Below, one piece after another: positions 35,295 to 44,689 of a stretch of DNA of 64,000 bases (within the stretch, counting starts at the first letter, position 1; each line of letters opens with the position of its first letter). The DNA comes from Kamptonema formosum PCC 6407 (GTDB lineage: Bacteria; Cyanobacteriota; Cyanobacteriia; Cyanobacteriales; Microcoleaceae): NCBI RefSeq assembly GCF_000332155.1, contig NZ_KB235904.1, positions 2,401,813 through 2,465,812 on the forward strand, read 5' to 3'. The notes below the pieces were generated by a model. The model made no database searches and was not told the origin of the DNA. It worked only from the letters and a program-made list of their open reading frames with translations. The position numbers and the translations under genes were made by a program.

Positions 35295-38114
35295 ATGACC
35301 CAGCCAGATATCAACCTTACTAACTCAAAAAAAAAACATTTAATCCCACTCCGCCTCATCTTAGTCGGGCCATTTCTCATACAAATTTTTGCCGCAGTGG
35401 GATTAACAGGATGGCTATCATTCCGCAACGGTCAACAAGCCGTTAATGACTTAGCTGCACAATTGTACGAAGAAATCACAGCCCGCATTTACCAACACCT
35501 CAATACTTATCTAGAAACCCCTCATTTGATCAATCAACTCACTGCTGATGCTATCAGTCTGGGTAAATTAAATCCCCAAGACTTCACTAGCATGGAGCGC
35601 TATTTTTGGCAAAATATTCAGCGTTTTCCCACCGTTAATTATATTTACTTCGGTAACTTGCAGGGAGAATTTATCGGCAGCGAACGTCGGTTAGACGGAA
35701 CCTTGAATATTGGGATCGTAAAAAAATCTAGTAACGGCGATCTTAACTTTAATAATTATGCAGTAAATAGTCAAGGAGAGCGCACAAATATATTGTCAAC
35801 TCAACTAAAATACCCGATCCAAAACGAAGTTTATTATCAGTTGGGTGTGTCCGCAAAGCAAGCAATTTGGACTCCACTATATTTATGGATTGCACCCCGC
35901 CCCGAAGTCAGCACAGATGCCCTGCTTCCTATTTATAATCAATCAGGAAAATCAATAGGATATCTGGGAGTATCCCTAATAGTTTCAGAGATTAGTAAAT
36001 TTCTTCAGAGTTTGAAAATTAGTAAATCAGGCATAGCTTTCATCTTAGAAACATCAGGAGAAATAGTTGCCTCCTCAACCAACGAAAAGAGTTTTATTAA
36101 AAGTAGAGATAGTTGCTCTATTAAAAGACTTAAAGCAGCAGAAAGCAGCGAGTATTTAATTCGCGCTACAATGCAGCACTTATTAATAGAAAAAAGGAGC
36201 AACCTTACCCAAATTAAGACACCCACCCAACTCGAAATTTTTAAAATTAACGGCAAGAGACATTTTGTACAAGTAACACCGCTCTCAGACAAGCGGGGTC
36301 TAAACTTCCTAATTGTCGTCGTTGTTCCCGAAGCAGACTTTATGGAGCGGATTAATGCTAATACTAAAACCAGCATTTTACTATGTCTTTTAGCATTAGG
36401 AAGCGCGGCATTACTAGGAGTTTTAACCTCGCGCTGGATTACAGGGATAATCTTAGAGTTATCCCATGCTAGCCAGAAAATAGCTAGCGGAGAATTAAAC
36501 CAAAAAATTGAAATTAAAAAAATTGCTGAACTCGATACTCTAGCCAGCTCTTTTAACCAAATGGCCCAGCAATTACAAGCATCTTTTACTGCCTTAGAAA
36601 CAGCCAAGAGCGAGTTAGAAGCCAGAGTTGAGGAGCGAACAAGCGAACTAAAAGATGCCAAAATAGCTGCCGACACCGCCAATCGCGCCAAAACCGAATT
36701 TATCGCAAACATGAGCCACGAACTCCGCACACCTCTCAACGGTATTTTAGGTTACGCTCAAATTTTACAACCCTTAAAAACCACAGATGAAAAAGTTAAA
36801 GACGGTCTCCGTATCATTTACCAGTGTGGCTCACACTTACTTACTTTGATTAACGATATTTTAGATATTTCCAAAATAGAAGCTCAGAAAATGGAACTTC
36901 ATCCTACAGATTTTCATTTTCCTTCTTTCTTAAGTGGTGTAGTAGAAATATGTCGCCTTAAAGCAGAACAAAAGGGTATTGTACTTGCTTACCAACCTCA
37001 GAATTCCCTTCCAGATAGTATTCGATCTGACGAGAAGCGTCTACGGCAACTACTAATTAACTTACTCAGTAATGCCATCAAATTTACTGACGAAGGTAGG
37101 GTCGATTTTAAAGTAGAAGTTATAGGAACTCAGGAATGCCCTCAAGCGGAACTTAGGGAAAAATCATCAATTACCAATCATCAACTACCAATTACCAAAA
37201 TTCGCTTTCAAATTGAAGACACAGGCATTGGTATTAACTCTGAGCAATTAGAAAAAATATTTTTACCCTTCGAGCAAGTGAGTGAAGCCTCTCGCAATCA
37301 TCAAGGCAGCGGATTAGGGCTAGCAATCAGCCAGAAAATAGTCGAATTGATGGGCAGTACAATCAAAGTCAAAAGTCAGCCAGGAGTTGGGAGCACTTTT
37401 TTGGTAGAATTAGATCTAATTCAATTGCCCGAATCTGTTCCACCATCCGTAGAGCCCAACCACAAAAATATCACAGGTATTTACAGGAAAAAGCCCAAAA
37501 TTTTAATAGTAGACGACAAGTGGGAAAATCGCTCGGTACTAGCTAACTTGCTCTCTCCCATCGGTTTTGAAATTATAGAGGCAGTCAATGGTCAAGAAGG
37601 TTTAACAAAAGCCCAGTGTCAACCGGATTTAATTATCACTGACTTAGTAATGCCCGTCCTAGACGGTTTTGAAATGATCCGGCGCATTCGCCTGATCGAG
37701 GAGCTAAAAAATGTAGTCATAATAGTTACATCTGCTAGCGTATTTGAAGCCGATAAGTACCAAAGTTTACAAGCAGGATGTAACGATTTTATGCCTAAGC
37801 CAGTAGAAGCAAAAATATTGCTAGAGAAGTTACAGCAGCATTTGCAAATAGAATGGACTTATGAAGAAGACACAGTAGCCGTTAACCTTTCCTCTTCTAA
37901 TTCTCTGATCGCTCCCCCGCAGCCAGAGATTGACACCTTATACGATCTAGCAATGAAAGGCCACCTTCAAGGAATTATGAAGCAGGCAGCAAACATAGAA
38001 CAGATAGATGAAAAATTTGCACCTTTTGCTAACAAGTTACGCCAATTATCTAAAGGTTTTCAGGAAAAAGCCATGAAAGAATTTATTAGCCAATATAGGG
38101 GAGAAAAACCGTGA
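35295..38114 (+). CDS. dCache-HAMP hybrid histidine kinase with receiver domain
   Basis: A 939-residue membrane kinase. TM1 is at about 21-42, a periplasmic dCache-type sensor at 45-345, TM2 at 358-380, then HAMP, a HisKA with the phospho-His in [15 protein letters not shown] (about 470), an HATPase domain (N box [21 protein letters not shown]) and a receiver with IVDDK and [11 protein letters not shown] as phosphoacceptor region. A 65-residue helical tail ([20 protein letters not shown]...) follows and is shared with the paralogue at 41487. The ATG at 35295 is preferred to a TTG ten codons earlier. It overlaps the next gene by four bases. The ligand is unknown. Confidence 0.92.
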   Translation: MTQPDINLTNSKKKHLIPLRLILVGPFLIQIFAAVGLTGWLSFRNGQQAVNDLAAQLYEEITARIYQHLNTYLETPHLINQLTADAISLGKLNPQDFTSMERYFWQNIQRFPTVNYIYFGNLQGEFIGSERRLDGTLNIGIVKKSSNGDLNFNNYAVNSQGERTNILSTQLKYPIQNEVYYQLGVSAKQAIWTPLYLWIAPRPEVSTDALLPIYNQSGKSIGYLGVSLIVSEISKFLQSLKISKSGIAFILETSGEIVASSTNEKSFIKSRDSCSIKRLKAAESSEYLIRATMQHLLIEKRSNLTQIKTPTQLEIFKINGKRHFVQVTPLSDKRGLNFLIVVVVPEADFMERINANTKTSILLCLLALGSAALLGVLTSRWITGIILELSHASQKIASGELNQKIEIKKIAELDTLASSFNQMAQQLQASFTALETAKSELEARVEERTSELKDAKIAADTANRAKTEFIANMSHELRTPLNGILGYAQILQPLKTTDEKVKDGLRIIYQCGSHLLTLINDILDISKIEAQKMELHPTDFHFPSFLSGVVEICRLKAEQKGIVLAYQPQNSLPDSIRSDEKRLRQLLINLLSNAIKFTDEGRVDFKVEVIGTQECPQAELREKSSITNHQLPITKIRFQIEDTGIGINSEQLEKIFLPFEQVSEASRNHQGSGLGLAISQKIVELMGSTIKVKSQPGVGSTFLVELDLIQLPESVPPSVEPNHKNITGIYRKKPKILIVDDKWENRSVLANLLSPIGFEIIEAVNGQEGLTKAQCQPDLIITDLVMPVLDGFEMIRRIRLIEELKNVVIIVTSASVFEADKYQSLQAGCNDFMPKPVEAKILLEKLQQHLQIEWTYEEDTVAVNLSSSNSLIAPPQPEIDTLYDLAMKGHLQGIMKQAANIEQIDEKFAPFANKLRQLSKGFQEKAMKEFISQYRGEKP

Positions 38115-39991
38115 ACAGTGAATATAATAAAAAAAGTATAGTTTTAGTGGTAGACGATCACGCCAGTAATTTAGCGGTACTCTCTGACTATTTAGAGCAG
38201 GTTGGATTTGAAGTCTGGGTAGCTTCAGACGGGGAAAGTGCTTTACAAGCAGTTCAATATGAGGCCCCAGATATCATCTTATTAGATATAATGATGCCAT
38301 GTCTCGATGGATTTGAAACTTGTCGTAGGTTGAAAGCCAATCCTAGAACTAAGGACATCCCTCTAATTTTTATGAGCGCCCTTTCTGAGACAGTCGATAA
38401 AGTTAAAGGTTTGTCTTTAGGTGCTGTTGATTATATTACTAAACCCTTTCAACATGAAGAAGTATTAGTTAGGCTGAGACTGCACTTAAAAATGAGCATT
38501 TTGAACAAGAGAATGGAAGAAAAGAATTCGCTATTGAGCGAATTAACTTCTCAGTTAGAACATCGAGTCGAGGCCCGAACTGCTGAACTAAAAAGTGCTA
38601 TGCACGAACTGCAAAACGCTTACTTAGAATTGTTAGCAAAGGAAGATAAGTTACGCTACGATGCTTTTCATGACTCCTTAACTGGTTTGCCTAACCGAAC
38701 TTGGTTTATAAATCAGCTAAATCGGGTAATTGAGTTAGCAAATCTGGATTCTGATTATTTATATGCAGTGCTGTTTATCGACCTAGATCGGTTTAAAGTT
38801 GTTAATGACAGCTTAGGACACTTAGTCGGAGATGAATTGCTAAAAATCGCTGCTAAAAGGCTGCAAGATTGCGTGCCGGAAACAGATATAGTTGCTCGTT
38901 TAGGAGGGGATGAATTTATTATCTTACTGGAAGCAATTGGAGATATGAACGAAGCTATAAGCACAGCAGATCGAATTCTTGAACAACTGAGATTGCCATT
39001 CATTTTTGATAAATATGAAATATTTACAGGTGCTAGTATTGGTATTACCTTTAGTACAATGGGTTACGATCGCGCTGTGGACGCGATTAGAGATGCTGAT
39101 GTAGCGATGTACCAGGCTAAAATTAAAGGTAAAGGCTGTTATGAAGTATTAACAAAAGCCATCCAGACTCAGGCAGCAAACCGCTTACAGCTTGAAAATG
39201 AGCTCAGGAAGGCAATAGAATTAGAAGAATTTTGCCTTTATTACCAACCCATTGTATCGCTGTCTACAGGTCATCTTTTAGGCTTTGAAGCATTGGTACG
39301 TTGGCAGCGCGCTTTTGGCGAATTAGTTTCGCCGGCAAAATTTATTCCCCTGGCTGAAGAAATTGGAGCAATCAATTCTTTGGGTTGGTGGATTTTTCAG
39401 GAAGCTTGTCGCCAACTCCGCTTGTGGCAACAGCAATTTCCTCAAGCTCTTGGTTTAACACTAAATGTCAATGTTTCGCCAGTTCAGCTAAAGCAAGCTA
39501 ATCTAGTAGAGAGGATGCAGAAAATAGTCGAAGCTACTGGCGTTTCAAGTTCCTGCTTGAAATTAGAAATTACTGAAAGCTGCTTTTTAGAAGCATCTAC
39601 CTGCGAAGCAACGATGCTGAAGCAGTTAAAAAGCCAAGGTATTAAGTTGTGTATTGATGACTTTGGAACTGGCTATTCTTCTTTAAGTCGTCTGCATGAG
39701 TTTCCCATTGATACCTTAAAGATTGACCGCTCTTTTGTCAACCGTATCAGCGCGGGGAAAAGTGATGGAATTGTGGAAACAATTGTTACCCTTGCTCACA
39801 GTTTTGGTATGGATGTAGTCGCAGAAGGAATAGAAACTTTAGAACAATTGGAAAAACTCTGTTCTCTTGGGTGCGAGTTGGGGCAAGGCTATCTATTTTC
39901 TAAGCCTGTAGACAGTCAAACTGCAACACAACTTCTGCTAAATAATGCTAAACTTTTACCTTCAATGTTGCGACCATTCTTAACTGCTTAA
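38111..39991 (+). CDS. REC-GGDEF-EAL response regulator
   Basis: A 626-residue regulator. The receiver (1-125) has [13 protein letters not shown], a short coiled coil follows at 135-180, then a GGDEF domain with intact LGGDEF, and an EAL domain with [19 protein letters not shown] and KIDRSFV. The inhibitory I-site arginine before GGDEF is absent (PETD in place of RxxD). Both making and breaking of cyclic di-GMP are possible on the catalytic residues. The GTG start overlaps the TGA of the hybrid kinase (GTGA), so the two are translationally coupled and probably form one phosphorelay. Confidence 0.92.
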   Translation: MNSEYNKKSIVLVVDDHASNLAVLSDYLEQVGFEVWVASDGESALQAVQYEAPDIILLDIMMPCLDGFETCRRLKANPRTKDIPLIFMSALSETVDKVKGLSLGAVDYITKPFQHEEVLVRLRLHLKMSILNKRMEEKNSLLSELTSQLEHRVEARTAELKSAMHELQNAYLELLAKEDKLRYDAFHDSLTGLPNRTWFINQLNRVIELANLDSDYLYAVLFIDLDRFKVVNDSLGHLVGDELLKIAAKRLQDCVPETDIVARLGGDEFIILLEAIGDMNEAISTADRILEQLRLPFIFDKYEIFTGASIGITFSTMGYDRAVDAIRDADVAMYQAKIKGKGCYEVLTKAIQTQAANRLQLENELRKAIELEEFCLYYQPIVSLSTGHLLGFEALVRWQRAFGELVSPAKFIPLAEEIGAINSLGWWIFQEACRQLRLWQQQFPQALGLTLNVNVSPVQLKQANLVERMQKIVEATGVSSSCLKLEITESCFLEASTCEATMLKQLKSQGIKLCIDDFGTGYSSLSRLHEFPIDTLKIDRSFVNRISAGKSDGIVETIVTLAHSFGMDVVAEGIETLEQLEKLCSLGCELGQGYLFSKPVDSQTATQLLLNNAKLLPSMLRPFLTA

Positions 39992-40068
39992 TGCTATTTT
40001 TTACTGACTCCGCTTTTATGAGTGGAAAATCTAATGTGTGTGATTAGTTAATACAGGAGTGACAAGAA

Positions 40069-41391
40069 ATGAGCGTAGATATGGAAAAAAAAGATATTGT
40101 CTTAATCGTCGATGACAACTCAAATAACTTAGGGGTACTTTATGATTTATTGGATAATGCGTCCTTTGAGGTTTGGGTAGCACAAGATGGAGAAAGCGCT
40201 ATAGAAAAAGTGGGTTATGCTCTTCCAGATTTGATTTTACTGGATATAATGATGCCGGGAATAGATGGCTTTGAAACTTGCAATCGCCTGAAAGCAAATC
40301 CATTGACTGCTGACATACCCGTGATTTTTATGAGCGCGATGTCTGAGTCAATTGATAAGGTGAAAGGCCTGTCTTTAGGAGCGGTGGATTACATTACTAA
40401 GCCGTTTCAACAAGAAGAAGTTTTAGCGCGGGTTAAACTTCACCTAAAATTATACTACTTAACTAAGAAGATTGAAAAGCAAAATCAGGAATTAGAGCAG
40501 CGGGTACAAGAGCGAACTGCTGAATTAAGCCGGACTTTACACGAGTTAAAACAGGCTCAAATTCAATTAGTGCAGACTGAAAAAATGTCCAGCTTGGGTC
40601 AGTTGGTGGCTGGTGTTGCTCATGAAATTAACAATCCAGTTAGTTTTATTTTCGGTAATCTCAACCACGCTTCTGAATATATCAAAGGCTTGATTGACCA
40701 TTTACAAGTTTATCAGCAATATTATCCCCATCCAGTGCCGGAAGTTTCCGCTCATGCTGAGGAGATTGAGCTAGATTACTTAATTGAAGACTTGCCAAAT
40801 ATGATTAATTCCATGAAAGTAGGAGCAGAGAGAATTAGTAATATTAGTACATCTCTGCGAAATTTCTCGCGCACAGATACGTCAAATAAGGTAGCAGTAA
40901 ATATTCACGAAGGGCTAGATAGTACCTTGCTAATTTTACGTTACAGGCTTAAAGCTTGCGGACATCGCCCCGCTATTGAGGTAATTAAAGAATACGGGGA
41001 ACTCCCCTTATTAAAATGTTATGGCGGGCAAATGAATCAAGTCTTTATGAATTTAATTGCGAATGCAATTGATGTTTTAGAAGAAGAGGAAGAGTTGGGA
41101 AATGAGGCGATCAAAATAAAAAACCCTACCATTAGAATTAGTACGGAAGTAACAAATAACAATTCTGCCATTATCCGCATTGCTGATAATGGGCCTGGGA
41201 TGTCAAACGTAGTCCAATCGCAGCTCTTTGAAGCTTTCTTTACAACCAAACCAGCAGGTAAAGGTACAGGCTTGGGATTGAGCATTAGTTATCAAATCGT
41301 GGTAGAAAAACATGGAGGAAAACTGGCTTGCACTTCCACACTTGGTCAGGGTACGGAGTTCACTGTTGAAATTCCCATAGAGCAGCCATAG
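40069..41391 (+). CDS. REC-histidine kinase (soluble)
   Basis: A 440-residue protein with an N-terminal receiver ([23 protein letters not shown]), a coiled coil (about 125-165), a HisKA region with GVAHEINNP and an HATPase domain (ANAIDVL, DNGPGM, GTGLGLSI). The dimerisation part shares the long NPVSFIFGNLNHA, ELDYLIEDLP, SLRNFSR, VNIHEGLDSTLLIL series with the kinases at 44690 and 47953. There is no sensor or membrane segment, so it is probably an intermediate in a relay. AGGAG lies upstream. Confidence 0.9.
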   Translation: MSVDMEKKDIVLIVDDNSNNLGVLYDLLDNASFEVWVAQDGESAIEKVGYALPDLILLDIMMPGIDGFETCNRLKANPLTADIPVIFMSAMSESIDKVKGLSLGAVDYITKPFQQEEVLARVKLHLKLYYLTKKIEKQNQELEQRVQERTAELSRTLHELKQAQIQLVQTEKMSSLGQLVAGVAHEINNPVSFIFGNLNHASEYIKGLIDHLQVYQQYYPHPVPEVSAHAEEIELDYLIEDLPNMINSMKVGAERISNISTSLRNFSRTDTSNKVAVNIHEGLDSTLLILRYRLKACGHRPAIEVIKEYGELPLLKCYGGQMNQVFMNLIANAIDVLEEEEELGNEAIKIKNPTIRISTEVTNNNSAIIRIADNGPGMSNVVQSQLFEAFFTTKPAGKGTGLGLSISYQIVVEKHGGKLACTSTLGQGTEFTVEIPIEQP

Positions 41392-41486
41392 TTGCGAATT
41401 ATGCTGGTAAAAAAGAAGCCAATATTTTACTTTTGTTTTTGTCAAACATAAGATAACATAATAACACGCTGGCTGGAGATTCTATT

Positions 41487-44400
41487 ATGCCTTCAACTGC
41501 CTTTAGCTCTAGAAAACTCCCCCTTCGCTTTGTTTTAGTAGGGCCATTTTTACTGCAAATTTTTGCGGCGGTAGGGTTAACGGGATGGCTATCATTACGC
41601 AACGGACAGAAAGCCGTTAACGATGTCGCTACTCAGTTACGGAGTGAAATTAGCAATCGCATTGAGCAAAACCTACATACTTATCTTGCTAGCGCTCATC
41701 AAGTGAATCAAAGCCTCGCAGCTACTATCAATCTTAATTTGTTGGATGTGCAGAATCAAAATGGGTTGGAGCGTTATTTTTGGCATCAGCTTCAAGTGTT
41801 TGAATCAGTAAATGCTATTTATTTTGGCAATCCTCTTGGAGGACTTGCTTTAGTTCAGCGTCATGAAGATGATAAATTATTTATTCGCGCAACAGAAGGG
41901 TTTGTTAGTGGTAAATTCTTCTGGTACTCTACAGATAGTTTTGGCAATCGCAAAAAGCTGGAAAAAGTCACACCTGTTTTTGACGCGCGAACTCGACCCT
42001 GGTATAAAGCAGCACTTGCAGCAAGAAAACCCACATGGAGCGCTCCTTTTCTGGTATTTGGAAGGAATAATTTGGGAATTACTGCTAGCCAGCCCGTCTA
42101 CAACTCAACTGGTAAATTGATAGGAGTTTTAGGTACGCAGCTACTTGATAGTGAAACCCGTGACTTTCTAAATAGTTTAAAAATTGGTAAGTCTGGAAAG
42201 ACATTTATCATGGAACGTTCGGGACTAATTGTGGCTTCTTCAACCTCGGAAAAGCCATTTTTAGTTAGTAAAGATGGTAAGGTCGATCGGATGAAAGCGA
42301 CTGAAAGTAGCGTACCTTTGATTCGGGTTTCCTCCCAATATTTAATAGATAATTTTGGCTTGAGTAAAATTAATACTAACCAACAACTCACATTTAACTT
42401 AGGCGGCAAACAGCAATTTCTACAGGTAACACCATTTAAAGACGGTCGGGGTATTGACTGGTTAATTGTAGTCGCAGTCCCCGAAGCCGACTTCATGGAT
42501 CAAATTAATGCTAACACCCGCACTACTATTTTCCTGTGCTTTTTAGCATTACTTATGGCTGCAACTATCGGGATTTTTACCTCTGGCTGGATAGCAGAGC
42601 CCATTCTGCGTTTGAGGAATGCCAGCCAAGCTATAGCAAGTGGGAAATTAAATCAAAAAGTAGAGATTGAAGGGATTGGGGAATTAGATATTTTAGCTGA
42701 GTCATTCAACCTAATGGCACAGCAATTACAAGAGTCTTTTACTGCTCTAGAAAACACGAACGAAGAGTTAGAACAGCGAGTTAATGAACGGACGGCTGCA
42801 CTGCGAGAAAGCGAAGCACTGCTCAACCAAACCCAGCGGATAGCAAAAGTGGGTGGCTGGGAAATGAATTTAGAGACTCAAGAATTGACTTGGACAGAGG
42901 AAGTTTACCACATCTACGAAGTTGATTTAGATTTCCAGTTAACTCCTGAAAGCGTAATGGCTTTCTATCCATCGGAGTCCATAGAGATTTTGGAAAAAGC
43001 TAGTTTGCAAGCGATGGCAAATAAAGAGCCTTTTGATGTAGAGTTGCAGTTCGTCACCGCAATAAAAAATCAGCGGTGGGTTCACGTTCTCGGTCAACCT
43101 CACTACAAAAATGATATTCCTTTCAAATTGAAAGGAACTTTTCAAGACATTACAGACCGCAAAAATGCAGAAGTTACACTGCAAGAAGCTAAACTAGCCG
43201 CTGATGCTGCCAATCAAGCTAAAAGCGAATTTCTTGCTAATATGAGCCACGAACTACGAACCCCTCTCAATGGCATTTTAGGTTATGCTCAAATCCTCCA
43301 GCGAGATAGTAGTTTAACTCCAAAGCAACTTGCAGAAATTAACATCATTTACAAGTGTGGTTCGCACTTGCTTACTCTGATTAATGATATTTTAGACCTC
43401 TCCAAAATTGAAGCTAGAAAAATGGAACTGTATCCCAGCAGTTTCTATTTTCTAGGATTTCTTCAAGTGGTCAGTGAAATCTGCCGCATTAAAGCCGAAC
43501 AAAAAGGCATTTCTTTTATTTGCAACTTTGACGCTGCACTCCCTTATGTTGTTGAAGCTGATGAAAAACGTTTGCGGCAAGTGCTGGTAAATCTCCTGGG
43601 GAACGCTGTCAAATTTACAGATGCAGGTGCAGTCACCTTTAAAGTTGCAGTCGTAGACTTAATATCTGTGGAATCAACCACAAGTACCCTCACAAATATT
43701 AATACAATTCGCTTTCAAATAGAAGATACTGGTGTGGGAATGACTAGCGAACAAATGCAGAAAATATTTCAGCCGTTTGAACAGGTAGGTGATACTCGCC
43801 GCATGGTAGAAGGAACTGGTTTAGGATTAGCAATTAGTTTAAAAATTATTGAAATGATGGGGAGTAGCATTAAAGTCGCCAGTAAGTCCCAAGCTGGTAG
43901 TCAATTCTGGTTTGATTTAGCTTTACCTTCTAGTGGGGAAGCAGAGACTTTACTAACAACAGAGCCCACACAAACAATACTGGGCTTTACAGGCGACAAG
44001 CGCAAAATTTTAATAGTAGACGATCGCTGGGAAAATCGCTCTGTCATTGTTAATTTACTCAAGCCAATTGGCTTTATAGTTGCCGAAGCTGCTAATGGCC
44101 TTGAAGGTTTAGATCGAGTTCGCGAGTTAAGCCCAGATGTAATAATCACGGATTTGGTGATGCCAAAAATGGATGGTTTCCAATTAGTGCGGCGCTTGCG
44201 CGAATCCCCTGAATTTAGAGAGATCGTAGTAATTGTTTCTTCAGCTTCAGTATTTGAAACTGACCAATACAATAGTTTGGATGCTGGAGCTGATGCTTTT
44301 CTGCCTAAACCTGTACAAATTTCTGATTTGTTTGGATTGTTGGAGCAGTTTTTAGGGATATCCTGGCTGTACAGAGATTCAGTTGAATTGCCCTCTCCTA

Positions 44401-44654
44401 CTGCCAAAACTATTAAAGAAAATTTGGCTCTATCACCAACGGTGATTATCGTTCCTCCACCCTCAGAAAAAATTGATATTTTGTACGATTTAATCATGAA
44501 AGGCAATTTAAAAGAGATTTTAAAACAAGCCGAGAATTTAAAAGCTTTGGACGCAAATTTTATTCCCTTTGCCGATCGGTTGTGCGAATTTGCTAAAAAG
44601 TTTCAAGAAAAACAGTTAAAGTCTTTTATTAGTCAATACACGCAAAAGGATTAA
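41487..44654 (+). CDS. dCache-HAMP-PAS hybrid histidine kinase
   Basis: A 1055-residue paralogue of the kinase at 35295, with an added PAS domain. TM1 is at about 12-32, a periplasmic dCache sensor (contains SNRIEQNLHTYLASAHQV and TRPWYKAAL) at 35-345, TM2 near 350, HAMP, PAS at about 440-555 (RIAKVGGWEMNLETQELTW), HisKA with [12 protein letters not shown], HATPase and a receiver with [13 protein letters not shown]. The last 65 residues (EKIDILYDLIMKGNLKEILKQ...) mirror the tail of the first kinase. The ligand is unknown. Confidence 0.92.
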   Translation: MPSTAFSSRKLPLRFVLVGPFLLQIFAAVGLTGWLSLRNGQKAVNDVATQLRSEISNRIEQNLHTYLASAHQVNQSLAATINLNLLDVQNQNGLERYFWHQLQVFESVNAIYFGNPLGGLALVQRHEDDKLFIRATEGFVSGKFFWYSTDSFGNRKKLEKVTPVFDARTRPWYKAALAARKPTWSAPFLVFGRNNLGITASQPVYNSTGKLIGVLGTQLLDSETRDFLNSLKIGKSGKTFIMERSGLIVASSTSEKPFLVSKDGKVDRMKATESSVPLIRVSSQYLIDNFGLSKINTNQQLTFNLGGKQQFLQVTPFKDGRGIDWLIVVAVPEADFMDQINANTRTTIFLCFLALLMAATIGIFTSGWIAEPILRLRNASQAIASGKLNQKVEIEGIGELDILAESFNLMAQQLQESFTALENTNEELEQRVNERTAALRESEALLNQTQRIAKVGGWEMNLETQELTWTEEVYHIYEVDLDFQLTPESVMAFYPSESIEILEKASLQAMANKEPFDVELQFVTAIKNQRWVHVLGQPHYKNDIPFKLKGTFQDITDRKNAEVTLQEAKLAADAANQAKSEFLANMSHELRTPLNGILGYAQILQRDSSLTPKQLAEINIIYKCGSHLLTLINDILDLSKIEARKMELYPSSFYFLGFLQVVSEICRIKAEQKGISFICNFDAALPYVVEADEKRLRQVLVNLLGNAVKFTDAGAVTFKVAVVDLISVESTTSTLTNINTIRFQIEDTGVGMTSEQMQKIFQPFEQVGDTRRMVEGTGLGLAISLKIIEMMGSSIKVASKSQAGSQFWFDLALPSSGEAETLLTTEPTQTILGFTGDKRKILIVDDRWENRSVIVNLLKPIGFIVAEAANGLEGLDRVRELSPDVIITDLVMPKMDGFQLVRRLRESPEFREIVVIVSSASVFETDQYNSLDAGADAFLPKPVQISDLFGLLEQFLGISWLYRDSVELPSPTAKTIKENLALSPTVIIVPPPSEKIDILYDLIMKGNLKEILKQAENLKALDANFIPFADRLCEFAKKFQEKQLKSFISQYTQKD

Positions 44655-44689
44655 TTAAATTTGTTAACTGTTAACTGTTAACCGTCTAC

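Noticed and set aside
36005-36739. 244-codon - strand ORF within the dCache kinase gene
   Set aside because: It is fully antisense to an evident kinase, with codon use set by the other strand; no domain is recognisable.
43901-44506. 201-codon - strand ORF within the second hybrid kinase
   Set aside because: It is antisense to the receiver and tail region; the sequence is low in family signal and rich in Ser/Thr/Ile from reverse reading.
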